A DNA stretch of 64,000 nt from Clonostachys chloroleuca (Eukaryota; Ascomycota; Sordariomycetes; Hypocreales; Bionectriaceae). Shown here one piece after another: positions 1 to 10,863 of the stretch. How positions within the stretch are numbered: position 1 is the stretch's first letter; each line of letters begins with the position of its first letter. The notes beneath the pieces were generated by a model that was not told the DNA's origin, made no database searches, and saw only the letters and a list, made by a program, of their open reading frames with translations. Location: positions 31,868,001-31,932,000 of the forward strand of contig JBANAY010000003.1 of the NCBI GenBank assembly GCA_037952775.1, given 5' to 3'. A program made the position numbers and the translations under genes.

Positions 1-900
1 GCTCTCCTTAACAAGGTTGGCGTTGACATTCTTCAACTTGCCAGCCTGGAAGAACTTTCCTTTGTTATCCGCTCCCCGGGTGATAACAGCCTTCCTCTTG
101 TCCTTGCCCCCCTCGCCCTTGCCTTTGGCACCAACCAATGGCTCCACGACGTTGATGTCTCCGAAAACAACAATACCGCTCTTGTGACGGGAGAGCAATA
201 CGTTGAGTCGGTGTGTGTTTGTCGTGAAGCCAGGTCCTTTGGCTGCTGTGGTACACATCACCGCGACGATGATGCTATTTTCACGACCCTGGTATGAGTC
301 GACGGTCGCAGCCGGTGCCATTGACGCAAGGGGGAGGTACTCGGGCTTCTTCTTGCGCAGACGGTTGATCAGATCGATTGTTGCTTTGTATGGGCTGATC
401 AAGCCGATCTGGGAAGGGTCGGTCTTGGTTTCTTTGACGAAACTGACCAAAAAGTTCAGGGCGATCTCCGCCTGGCCATAGTTGATGCTGGATGCGCTCT
501 TCCGATCCTTGTAGCACACCGTGCCCTCACAGTTGACGAAGATGGGGCCAGCTGGCCAGCCGGAGACGGGAACGGGAACGGGAACAGGGGCGGCGATAGC
601 TCCGGGAACCTCTGACGGCCAAAGTTCTCCAATGTGACGCCGATCGCATGCTGTGGGAGGTCGACGTTGCAGCATGTGTGGTACTCGAGTGGGATGTCAG
701 AGTACATTTCACGGTGGCAGATGTCGAACAGGCCGTTTGCCATGCGGAACTGGGTGAGCATACGGTAAACTGGCCAGCCTGTCGACTTGAAGAATGCCAG
801 AGGAGAAACGGAGCCATCGCCGGCATGTCTGTTGTACAGCTTGCCCGTCTTTGGGTCTTTTTGTTGCTGTGTCATGACACTTTGATATTTCCACGAAACC
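1..900 (-). pseudogene. UPF1-like superfamily 1 helicase, C-terminal part, 5'-truncated
   Basis: Read on the minus strand, this is the second RecA half of a UPF1/NF-X1-like SF1 helicase (AAA_12 family). Visible in order are RMANGLFD, the IFVNCEGTVCYKD segment, SSINYGQAEIA, the motif V-like TVDSYQGRENSIIV and the motif VI-like RLNVLLSRHKSGIVVFGD. The reading frame changes once, near 587-590. The upstream part (MTQQQKDPK to PELSPP) and the downstream part (from PIFVNCEG) join if one C is added to a CCCC run. At the 5' side, homology stops at about 900, where an in-frame stop lies in the target-site duplication of the element at 904-1114. The Walker A half is absent from the next 2 kb. The 3' end lies beyond base 1. 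It is most likely a broken gene fragment; the family call is good, but function is doubtful. Confidence 0.7.
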
Positions 901-903
901 TAC

Positions 904-1114
904 CAAGTGGCTGAAATACAACATGTCACTAGAGCCCTCTTTATACAAGGTCATTTTCTTATTAACAATACTAAACATAATAATAAGAAAATTATAAATT
1001 ATTCTGTAATATTTCGGTTAGTATTGTGTTTATTACTGGACTAATTATTTTGATATTGTGTCAAAATTCAATATTAGGGGTTCTAGGTGTGTTATCTTTT
1101 AAACTAGTCGCTTG
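904..1114. mobile_element. Short inverted-repeat element (MITE-like), copy A
   Basis: An AT-rich 211-bp unit starts CAAGTGGCTGAAATA and ends CTAGTCGCTTG. It is flanked by a perfect 5-bp direct repeat, CCTAC (899-903 and 1115-1119). Its two ends are imperfect inverted repeats of about 25-30 bp. It shares its ends and internal blocks (TTTTGATATTGTGTC; GGTTCTAGGTGTGT) with copy C at 31981-32205. There is no coding capacity, so it would be a non-autonomous DNA element. Confidence 0.75.
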
Positions 1115-1176
1115 CCTACCTGACCTGGAGAATAAGTAAAATACAGAGGGGAAGCTGCTATTGTAGGGAAGATCAT

Positions 1177-1392
1177 CTACAGCTCGGTCGTTAGTCTGGG
1201 GTTATTGAGGCTGCTCTCGCTTTCGAGGACCTTGCCACAGATTGGGCATATATGCTTGGGCCTCTCATCATCTGGGAGATATGTCAACAGGTGCAGGTGT
1301 AGCTTATATTGTTTCTCAAACTGTTTGCTACATGTCCCACAAGAGAATCCTTCCCAATAGCTGGCATCGACGGCATCCTGGGCTTCACCCAT
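1177..1392 (-). pseudogene. C2H2 zinc-finger remnant
   Basis: A 71-residue frame carries CGTCSKQFEKQYKLHLH and HICPICGK. These resemble one complete and one partial C2H2 finger (C-x2-C...H-x-H, then C-x2-C). No intact neighbouring exon could be joined to it. It may be the 3' exon of the minus-strand relic at 1933-2750. Confidence 0.35.
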
Positions 1393-1932
1393 GGGTCCAT
1401 CTATGAGCCCCTGTTCACCATGGGTGGCACGGTGATGATAGATGAGTGCCCCAGTGCTGGATAAAGAAGTTCCATATTCTTAATAGTCGAACTTTGGAGG
1501 GAGGACTTCCTGAACTTTGTCACCATCGGGCACTCAGAGTTCAATGGGTAGCATGTCCATCTCGAACTCGGGCTCAGGGACTTGTGGCTCGACCGTATTT
1601 ACCAGACCAAACGACTATATCTCATTACCCATCATGGGGTCAACCTTGTAATATGGATGCTGCATTGGAATCGCCATTAAGCCCTTTGTAATATCTTGAA
1701 TATATCATTATGATAATTCCATTTGGCCTTATTTTCGAATTGTGTTTCGAAAGGGATAGTCCAGTGTTTTAGGTCGATATAGCGTAAAGGGTCAAACTTC
1801 TTATTGGGACAATTGGTAGAGCTGTAGAATATTACTATAATATATACCTGGTGACCCATCGAGGCGGTGAGGGGATGTTGTATAAATGGGACCCTTGGAA
1901 AACCCGCAGGGCTAAGGAGTCGGAAGGCAATC

Positions 1933-2750
1933 TCATCCTGGCTTGCAAGGGGCCACTTGATCTTGAGCTATCTTGAGCATTCCATCAGCACGCGAGACTT
2001 TACCAGAGAACGCCATGAGGTTAGCTGAGGCAGTGCGAAGTATCTCCTCCATGGTGTGTGGCTCCAGTGCAGTGGACCTATTGATGCTGTCCGCTATATG
2101 CGCTATGTCTCTGGCTAGTTCTATAGCTGACTTGGATAAGGTAGTCTCCTGGGATGATACTATGAATACTGAGTCTAAGTCTTTATGTAGGGTTTCAGAG
2201 CATCTGGATACTAGATCTGATAGGTACTGTAGGGTCCCTGGGTATTTCTTGGTGATTTTATACAACTCAGTATCGCCTTCCTTGTACGCTAGTACAGCAG
2301 GATTGGGTATATGTTTAGATATAATCTTTCCTCTGTTAGAACCCAGGCTAGATAGAATACCGGAGATTATGAACTTCGCAGGGTTACCTATGGTAATTAT
2401 GATATATATATACTTGACTGTGAGAACTTCCCACTCCGTTCTATCATCATCCACATTTATCCATCCCATCAGTTGGGGGCATGTCATGATATCTCCCGTA
2501 GTTGTATAGCTTTGTTTTGATGTTCTTTGATACAACCTTTAGTTCGTGCTCCGTCAGCTGCGAGACTTGCTGTCGGAGGGATTGTTGATCCCCCATTCCA
2601 GCCACCCACATCGATGAACCCTTTCTTACCAGTCCAAGGTTGATCGACAGTCTTCATCTTGCCAGATTCCTCGGTATCAGAGGGGTTATTTCCCCCATCA
2701 GGAACATATTCAGAGCCATGATCACCGCAATCTTCACTCTCATCATGCAA
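1933..2750 (-). pseudogene. Unrecognised hypothetical reading frames, probably decayed gene
   Basis: Two overlapping minus-strand frames (2484-2750 and 1933-2535) give an acidic N-terminal stretch followed by a largely helical sequence containing LSDLVSRCSETLHKDLDSV. I do not recognise the family. The sequence resembles N-terminal helical regions seen in some fungal accessory proteins, but that is only an impression. There is no clean start-to-stop gene model. It lies between two inverted-repeat elements and near C2H2 remnants. Confidence 0.25.
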
Positions 2751-2956
2751 AAATTTCTCTGTATGATGAGATGAAGGGGTTTCGTCAAAGACAATGAAGT
2801 TCTTTGGACAATGTGCCCCTTCTTGGAGAGCTTCGAGGTGCGCGCAGACTTTTACCGATTACCGTCAACTAATTGGCTGCGAGTTTCTGACTCCGGAATG
2901 TGGCGTCTCTTTGACAGAACCGCATTGTCGGCTAACTTGTAAGGGCCATTGAAGCT

Positions 2957-3304
2957 ATGCTTGAGGGAGTCTACGGCATCTTGCGGCAGGTTGGAGATGC
3001 TCCCATCTGCCGATATTTTAGTTCGGGGTCTGTCAATGAGTTACGTGCAGGCCTTGTCGTACGTGAATCTGACAGCGCGAGAAGAAGCATGTGTATGACT
3101 TTGATGGATGCGGCATGGCGTTCACGTATCGTCGACCTCGAACGACATCGAGTAGTCCATAGACCTAGGGAAAGGACTATTCCATGTGATGAATGCGGGA
3201 TAGTAACGTTCTATTTCAAGGATGGACGAGATGAGCATAAGAGGTTTATCCATGATGGCTTGGGCTACGTTCAGACTCGTGGGTCCAAGGGTGGAACTGA
3301 TTAG
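2957..3304 (+). pseudogene. C2H2 zinc-finger-like fragment, plus strand
   Basis: A 115-residue frame contains CDECGIVTFYFKDGRDEHKR followed by FIH, a C-x2-C-x12-H-x4-H pattern near the C-terminus. It ends just before element copy B. The N-terminal part is unrecognised. It could be the last exon of a lost gene or an isolated relic. Confidence 0.3.
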
Positions 3305-3314
3305 GATAACCTAG

Positions 3315-3493
3315 CAAGCGGCTGAAATAAAACATAATATCAGAATAAATAACCTAGTACTGAAAACAATATCAAGATTAATATCATAGAATATTTTATT
3401 ATTCTCTATGTTAATATTGTATTTAGTTAAAAACGAGGTCCCTGCCTTACACGGAAAGAGCTGTGGTGTACCACGTTTTATTTCACCCACTTA
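3315..3493. mobile_element. Short inverted-repeat element (MITE-like), copy B
   Basis: A 179-bp unit starts CAAGCGGCTGAAATAAAAC and ends GTTTTATTTCACCCACTTA, which is nearly the reverse complement of its start. It is flanked by CCTAG on the left (3310-3314) and CCTAC on the right (3494-3498), a 5-bp duplication with one mismatch. It is shorter than copies A and C through loss of internal sequence, and its interior is AT-rich. Confidence 0.65.
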
Positions 3494-3871
3494 CCTACCT
3501 AGGTAGCAATGGAAGATGGCCTGTGATACAGTTGTACGAAAGACCTCTCTGAAACAGATACTCTTGTCGCCTGTTTCAATCATGTATTTATGGAAATATA
3601 GGGGTAAAAAGCATATAACTGACATACTCTGATTTACGATTCTATATAGGTAATTATGTAAATGAAGTCTTTTGGTCATCTTACCCACTGAAGCTGGCCA
3701 GGACTACTGGAACCCGCTAGGCAGAGCAGCTCCAGAGTTGGAAATTCTTTTGTTACCCATAATTTTTTTGGGACATCGCAAAAGTCATCACCACGTTGAA
3801 GAAGCAAGCGCAAGACCCAACACATTCAATTGAGACCGGGCCAAAGGCTAGATAGATATCTCATCCAAATC
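3494..3871. other. Intergenic, upstream of PUS7
   Basis: 378 bp hold the presumed promoter and leader of the pseudouridine synthase gene. No reading frame or recognisable motif stands out. Confidence 0.5.
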
Positions 3872-6177
3872 ATGGGCGACCGCGCTAGCGCCTCGCGGAT
3901 GCGCGCTCTGGGTATCACCCAATCGACCACACCTCTTGCGTCTGCGTGGACTGGCGACCTTCGCGTTCGGTATGTCCTTGCCCCATCAATGGAGCGCGAT
4001 ATCACGATCTGACACAATGTAGATTCACTGATTTTCAAGTGAATGAGATCTCCGAGGATGGGTCTGTGGTTCACCTAAGCAAGATTGGATTGGGCGAGGA
4101 GACGTCGGTATGTGAGAATTTGCAATTGGCAACAAGCCCGAGTCCTCTCTCCTACATGGTAACTGACAGATGACAATTTACACGGACTCAGTCAAACCAG
4201 ATTGCTGCAAACCCACCTGTCAAGGAGGAGGTGAAGGAGGAATCCAAGGCACAGGAAGAAAAGCCAGCTCAGGACTCTGAGAAGCCCAAGGCAGAGACCG
4301 TCCCTGATGTATCCCCAGAAGATGTCGCGATCCTGTCCTCCTTGGCAGGCGAGCAATTCGCCAAGGACGTGGTGGAAATGTTCCAAAACGCCAACGACGA
4401 GGCCTTCCAGAAGAAGACGGCCACGGCCGAGCCCACGGACGACCGCTCAAAGCGTGGCCAGATCCACCAGGAGGTCCGCCGCATCTTCAACTCCAGGATA
4501 GACACCAACACCGACGCCTCCGGCGCCATCGTCGCCAGCATCCCCAAGAGGGGGGCCAAGAGACGCGCCAGGGGTGGGCGCGATAACAACAACGCCGGCG
4601 GTAGTGGCCCGCGCGAAGAGAAGCCCTCGGGTGACTACCTCCACTTCACGCTCTACAAGGAGAACAGGGACACGCTGGACGCGGTCAACCAGATCTCGCG
4701 CATGCTGCGGGTGAAGCCGCAGGCCATTGGGTACGCAGGCACAAAGGACCGGAGGGCCTCGACCGCGCAGAGGTGCTCCGTGCGGCATATGCGCCAGAGG
4801 GCGCTGGCCGGGATCAACGGGAAGCTGCGTGGCGTGGAGACGGGCGACTACGAGTACAAGCAGCGCCCGATCCATCTGGGCGAGCTCCGGGGCAACGAGT
4901 TCGCCATCACGATCAAGAACTGCACCATGGCGGGCGAGGCGCCAGGCACGTCCATCGCCGAGAGGCTGGAGAAGATGCGGGGGAACATCGAGCCGGCGAT
5001 GGACCACTTGATCAAGCACGGCTGGATCAACTACTTTGGGCATCAGAGATTTGGCACTCACGAGATCGGCACCCATGAAATTGGTAAGCTGATCCTCGGG
5101 GAGAAGTACCAGGAAGCTGTCGACTCGCTGCTTTCCTACGACCCAGAGATCGCCGACAAGGCGGAGAAGGGTGAGCTCCCCGAGGAGGCATCCAAGAGAG
5201 ACGAGTATCTACGCCACCAGGCCTGCATGCTTTTCAGGACTGGAAAAGACTACGATCGCGCGGAGAAAATCATTCCTAGGAGGTTTGGTGCCGAGACTAG
5301 TGTCCTCCGTCACCTCAACAGATCCGGCATCCAGTCTCGAAAAGACGTGGTTGGCGCACTCATTCACATCACTCGAGGCCTGAGGACCATGTATCTCCAC
5401 GCCTACCAGTCTCATGTCTGGAACCACGTTGCAAGCAGACGGTGGGAGCTGTACGGCGAGAAGGTCGTCAAAGGCGACCTGATCATCGTCGAGGCCGAGC
5501 AGAAGCCTCTGATAAGCGGCCAGGACGACGATGGCGACGACATTGTCAACGTGATTGACAACGAAGACGACGGCAACACGCGAGCCCGCGCGCTCACAGA
5601 GGAGGAAGCAGCCAGCGGACGATACACGATCCGAGATATCGTCCTGCCCTCGCCGGGCTACGAGGTCATCTACCCAGACAACGAGATTGGCGCCTTTTAC
5701 GCCGAGTTCATGGGCAGGGAGGAGAACGGCAAGCTCGACCCGCATCAAATGCGCCGCATGCGCCGCGAATGGAGTCTCCCAGGGCGATACCGCAAGCTGA
5801 TGAACGGGTTCCTCGCGCAGCCCTCCTTTGAGGTGAAGGCATACGCGGATGACATGGAGCAGATGCACCCCACTGACCTTGATCTCCTCCGATTGAAGAA
5901 GGCGCCGAATGAAAACGGGAAGCGCCATCGCGATGACCAAGACGATGGGCCGGCTTCCAAGAAACAAAAGGATGATTCGAAGGATGCTTCGGAGAATGGA
6001 GCAGAAGCCGGCGCCGAGGATATCACCATGGAAGGCCCAAGTGAGGAGAAGCCTGCGCTCCAAGAACAGGCACAAGATAAAATTGCCGTTGTCGTCAAGT
6101 TTCAACTGGGAAGCAGTGCCTATGCTACAGTTACCCTGAGAGAACTGATGGGGGATCCTCCCGAGGAGACGAATTGA
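3872..6177 (+). CDS. PUS7: TruD-family tRNA/mRNA pseudouridine synthase (Pus7)
   Basis: Three exons are read: 3872-3969, 4023-4107 and 4192-6177. The introns are GTATGT...TAG and GTATGT...CAG, and the protein has 722 residues. The family isomerises U to pseudouridine in tRNA, snRNA and mRNA in the nucleus and cytoplasm. Exon 2 supplies the N-terminal FTDFQVNEI block. The catalytic motif GYAGTKDRRASTAQ carries the aspartate at about residue 247, and INYFGHQRFG follows. An acidic, low-complexity insert (DDDGDDIVNVIDNEDDG) interrupts the TRUD domain, and a charged, Lys-rich tail precedes the C-terminus; both are likely loops. The start was chosen because it gives a clean first exon that joins in frame. 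The gene is convergent with the MAP kinase kinase gene. Confidence 0.93.
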
Positions 6178-6646
6178 AACTTGAACAGTGTTAGGGGGGA
6201 AATTTCAATAAGAGCCGGCGACAACTAGGTAGTCTCCAAGTAGTCTAAAAGTTAAACACCTATTTATACAAATAGCTATCTTCGCATAGATTCTTCTCAA
6301 TCCCTTTCTGCTTCTTTTCATACTCTTTTATTTGGTTTATGAGAAAGACAATCGTCACTCAAACTAGTGGGGATATAGAAAATAAATTTCAATGAATGAA
6401 GCCGTACCAATTACTCCATGACGATGATAATATATGTGAATGTTAAAATAATGATTCCGTAGTCCATTTCTCATCCTTCAAGATAGTCATCTTGATATGC
6501 GGGTTGCCGGGGTTCTAAAATCCAAGTGTGTAGTCGAGGTGTATCTCTTAATAGGCACGTCATTGTTGCCTTCATCCCAATTGGACGCATCGGTAGTGAT
6601 TTTGTGTGTGATAGTGTAGATAAGGGTTTGTGAGTGGTATCCAAAA
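6178..6646. other. Convergent 3' intergenic region
   Basis: 469 bp lie between the stop codons of PUS7 and the MAP kinase kinase. The stretch is AT-rich and presumably contains both 3' UTRs and polyadenylation signals. No gene is visible. Confidence 0.5.
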
Positions 6647-8350
6647 TTAGGATTGAGCAGCATTGACTGCCTTCTCATCCCAGCCCCAGACGAAGGAAAG
6701 GTATTTGACCATATTTACACGCTTGGATTTCATCTCTACCATCCAAGGGTGGTCCATCATCTTCCAAGGGCTGGCTCGGCGGCTTGTATTCTTTTCTAGG
6801 CTAGGGCTCATGTTAGTTTATTGTCCTGGGTGATGGTAATAGGGAACTATGCTACATACCAGCACTGAATGAAATATTTGAAGTTGTCACTCCAGTAGAC
6901 ATCCATTTCGGGCTCATCCTTTAGTTGGGGAACTGGCTGACGCACGATGTATGTGAGCAGGTCGATCACACCAGCCTTCGGCTGAGCATCAGTGCCATCA
7001 GCGGGGAAGGGGAACCGATGCTGAGCGACCTCGAGGAGGGTCACACCAGTAGACCAGACATCAGAGGTAATGGTATATGATTGTCCGGTGATTCGCTCGG
7101 GGGCCATGTAAGCATTGGTCCCAATGAAGGTGTTGGCCTCGCCTTTGGTACCGAAGTCGCCAGACACACCAAAGTCGCAGAGCTTGACGGCTCCGTTCCG
7201 GCACAAGAGGATGTTTGAAGGCTTGATGTCACGGTGAATGATGCGCCTATGGGCAAGATAGGTGAGACCGGCCATGACACCCTCGGCAATCTTACCAAGG
7301 ACCTTCTCACCCGTCCTACCACCGAGTCGCTTGACCTCTTTGTAGATGCTGTCGAGAGAACCACCTTCGCAGAATTCCATGGCAATGGAAATGGTGGCAG
7401 TCGAAGGATCGCCAAAGACGCCGTAGTACCGGCAAATATGATCGGATGCACAGCCCTTGTTGAAACCAATTTCTCGGACAATCTGCTTCTTAGCGTCTGG
7501 ATCCGGATTCGTGGTAATAATCTGAATCGAGTTGTTAGAAATATACTTCAAGCATCACAATGGAGAGACCAAGGCTCACTTTGAGTGCAAAGACGGTCTT
7601 CCCGCCCTTGAGCCGAGCTTTGGTGACGGCACCTCCTGCGCCCTCACCCAGGTTACCAATCTCCTCGATTCGCTTCTCGAGGCCAGCGATACGCCAACCC
7701 TCATCATCCAAATCCTCTACATCTCCAGTCCTGGCCTTCTCGAGGCTTAGTTTGTCGAATGCTTCCAGACCCTGAAGGCTGCTATCTCTTTCCATGGGAA
7801 CACCACCTTCGCTTATCTCCGATTCGGCGGCGGAAATAGGATCCGGTGTGCCATGTGCCTTTGCAGTCACAATTCCCCACTGTGAGGCAAAGGAAAGAGC
7901 TGAAATCCCTGAGCCGGCAGATGTTGGGTTGCTCGTAGAAGGCCCGAAGCTCCCTGTCCTGGAGTGATCAGCACTGCTTTCACTCCCACCAGCCGACTGT
8001 CCAGCCTGCACCCCGCCAAAGGCTCTTGGAGGTTGTTCCTGAGGTACCCCCGAACCCCCCATAGGTGTGGCGAGTGAAAGCTTTGGCAAGCCTCTTGAGC
8101 CAAGGCCAGGGTTGTTCCCAACTGCTTTGGCGTTTGGAGACGGGGGGATGGCCAACCCTAGTCTCGGCGGACGACCCCCGCCGGGGCGACCGACGGCAGG
8201 ACGAAGCATTGGAGGTGCAGCAGATAGCATGGGAATGGCGCCTCCAGATGTAGGGGCATTCTGCTATGGTAATCGCGTTAGAACAAAGAGCTTTGTGTTT
8301 AAAGGAATGTGCGAGTATATACATACCTGAGGTATTTGTGAGTCTGCCAT
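6647..8350 (-). CDS. MKK1: MAP kinase kinase of the cell-wall-integrity pathway (Mkk1/2 type)
   Basis: Four exons are read on the minus strand: 8327-8350, 7580-8260, 6860-7521 and 6647-6800, all with GT-AG introns, giving 506 residues. The first exon encodes only MADSQIPQ. A Pro/Gly/Ser-rich N-terminal tail of about 190 residues precedes the kinase domain. Visible motifs are the glycine loop LGEGAGGAV, the ATP lysine in FALK (about 235), HRDIKPSN (331-338), DFG (351-353), an activation loop with [12 protein letters not shown] and APE (375-377). The C-terminal signature is [20 protein letters not shown]. This wording of the activation loop and the tail matches filamentous-fungal Mkk1, which phosphorylates the Slt2/Mps1 MAP kinase. 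The last two exons join through a short intron inside the CC-LEK segment. A different MAPKK branch is unlikely. Confidence 0.9.
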
Positions 8351-10863
8351 TTTTTCGTTTGCGTAAAATGATTATGTGAGATGTAATGAATATATCCTTG
8401 CGATCGAACGGATGGAGGCGCGATAATGCAAAACAGGCTGATGATCCAGGATACGACAAAATCTGTGACAGTCGAGGGTTTTGCAAAAAGAGGGGAATAA
8501 AACAACAATAAGCAAACAAATGTTTATGAAGAATGCCGTAGGCTATGGACAAATGAGATGGCGGATATTTGCTGGTCTGCAAGTGGTTGAAGCACCCATC
8601 GGTGGGTGTCGTGTGCTCGAACCTATCAAAGGCTGCCTTCCGCAGGCGTCACGCTCCTCCTACGGTAGCTGGGCCGCCTGACGAAGGAAGGAGTAGGTAG
8701 AAGGAGACAGAAGGTAGTCGAGGATCGACTTGTGCTGTCTGAAGCTGCTGGGTAGCTTTGACGGGGCAAGTTGTAGTCGGGACTTGGGCCGAGAGAGGAG
8801 GAGGCGCAGGCGAGGGGTAGCGAGCGGACGGTATTGTAGAGTAGAGCGAACGAGGTTCAGTTATTAGGAGAGTCGCTAGGTTCTAAGGAATAAAGAGGAA
8901 CAAGACTCGGATAAAAACAATACACAGAAGTGTGATGCGACCTGCAGACAGAAATGGGTGAGCCTTTGTGTGGTCGGACCAGGTCATATAACGGAGAGGA
9001 AGGGGAAAACGGGATAACGGCGCAGTGTGGTCTGGATACTTGAGATCTGCAGGACCCAGTGCGAGGAGGAGACCCGGAAAAACATAGGGACCATTGACGC
9101 ACCTAGGTTGCGATGGCCCAACACCAGCAAAGTGTTGCAGCAAACAGGACGCTGACGAGAGCTTCCGAGTGATTGAATGGTGTGGTTGTGCTATGATGTG
9201 GGGGAGGAATACATACCTCTGTCAAGTAGGCTTGTTGAGGGGTCTTGTGGATACCCTGAGGACTAGAGGCGGGAGCTCAAAGTCCTATGACTCCAGCCAA
9301 TTAGCGCCGTACTTACGGGTACCTAACAGGCTACCCACATCCTGGCCGTTAACTCACCAAACGCTATGTGGTCGTTTGACCTGCTCACCCTCCGACCGCT
9401 AGGGGAACGTCGGCAGGCAGGCAAGGCAGGGCCGGTTTAGAGCATCTGGTGCTGCTTACTCACAAATGTATGGCCGTGTACTGAAGCGCCCTGGAATCAC
9501 TTTCTGGGACGGGCAGGCAGGCATGGGCAGAAGAGCCCCTCTCTTGTTTCACGCTGGCGCTCAATTTTTCGCTTGTTTTCTTTTCCCTCTTGATGCTAGT
9601 ATCCTGACCTAACCACCCATGTGGACCTCTGGGGAGGCTCAAATTCAATCATTGCAGGCGCGCCAAATACCTGGCTGCATATTACTTGCGTGGTACCAGC
9701 GGCATGTGCAGACTCTGCTCTGACTGTAAGCGCCTAGACTTGTGCCATGCCGATCGGTGCCCAATCACATTCTGCCCCCGGTCATGTTGGTTGTGCGCTC
9801 TGTGTTGTCTTCGCATCCTGTGCCGTTCATAGCAGCGAACCATCGCACCCTGCTTGCTTTGACGCCCAGATATGCAAATGAAGGGGCCGAGGTGGCTTGT
9901 TTCGGCCCCCTCAGACCATTACAACGCGAGTCGGTCGCTGTTTCGATCTCCAGATTCCAAGGAAGACGCCTGTGACCAACGTCGGTTCTAACATCGTGTT
10001 GAGAGACACGAGACATATGCATCCAGGCCGCTCAGTGTGCAATTGAAGCATTCCCAGCGTCATGCCCGCTGAAACAAGGACTCTTATGCCGCCGCCCCGA
10101 GGACAAAGGATAACAGCGGCAACAAAACATGATTACATCACTGTGCGAAGCTCACCCGCCGGCAGCCCAAATCCTGGTCATATTCTTACCATTCGGATGT
10201 GTGGACCAAAGTTCATTTCCTTCCTCTCTGATCGGTCCCGCCGATCTGAATCACCTTTGTGCTGCCAGGTCTGTCGCTATAGTCGTCACCTAGGCCCGAC
10301 ACGAACACGGGAGAGACGTGTACATAGGAGTACCTCATGTAATAGACGGTTCCCGCCCGCTAGTACGTCGCAGTCAACCAGGTGGTCCACGCTGGTCCGC
10401 GCCAGGGATCATCGAGTGCAAAGCCGATGACATCTGACTGGCTCGAGAGGCACTCTCCAAGCGCGCGTCTAAAAATACCCCAGATAGTTGCAGCGCCCAG
10501 TAGAGTAGCATCATCCATCATCGCGCTGCTGCGGGATAATGGGCCTGCTAGTACAATTTCGATACCCATTTGGCAATTCTGGTAAGAGTCGCAGCGGTGG
10601 ATGACCGTTTGCAGACAGACAACCGTGGGAGTGTGATCCATTGTTCTCAATGGGAAGGTGAGCATCATGTAGGCAGGACTTTGGTGATGGTGGATGACTT
10701 CCACGATAAGCGTTATCTAATCAGTTTGACCCACCTCGACCTCGTTATCAGAACTTTTTTTTCCTCGATGGATGATTGCTAGATCAAAGAGTTTGGTTTC
10801 ATTGAGATCAAGCTTAGGGTCAAGCTTACGACCAATATTCTTAATTCGGGTTTCCTTCACCCA
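8351..10863. other. Divergent intergenic region between MKK1 and DBP8
   Basis: 2.5 kb lie upstream of two divergent genes and should hold both promoters and the MKK1 leader. Only short unrelated frames occur. No tRNA, repeat or protein similarity was seen. Confidence 0.45.

Larger units (their letters stand above)
1115..3314. other. AT-rich relic block between two element copies
   Basis: About 2.2 kb holds only short interrupted reading frames, including C2H2-like remnants on both strands (listed separately). It is more AT-rich than the gene-bearing parts of the window. No recognisable transposase or reverse transcriptase is visible. It may be decayed accessory DNA. Confidence 0.5.

Noticed and set aside
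1115..3314. An autonomous transposon between element copies A and B.
   Set aside because: No transposase, integrase or reverse-transcriptase motif could be read in any frame.
5209..6105. A 298-codon open frame antisense to PUS7.
   Set aside because: It lies wholly inside the conserved PUS7 exon and has no family resemblance; GC-rich coding exons often leave such shadows.
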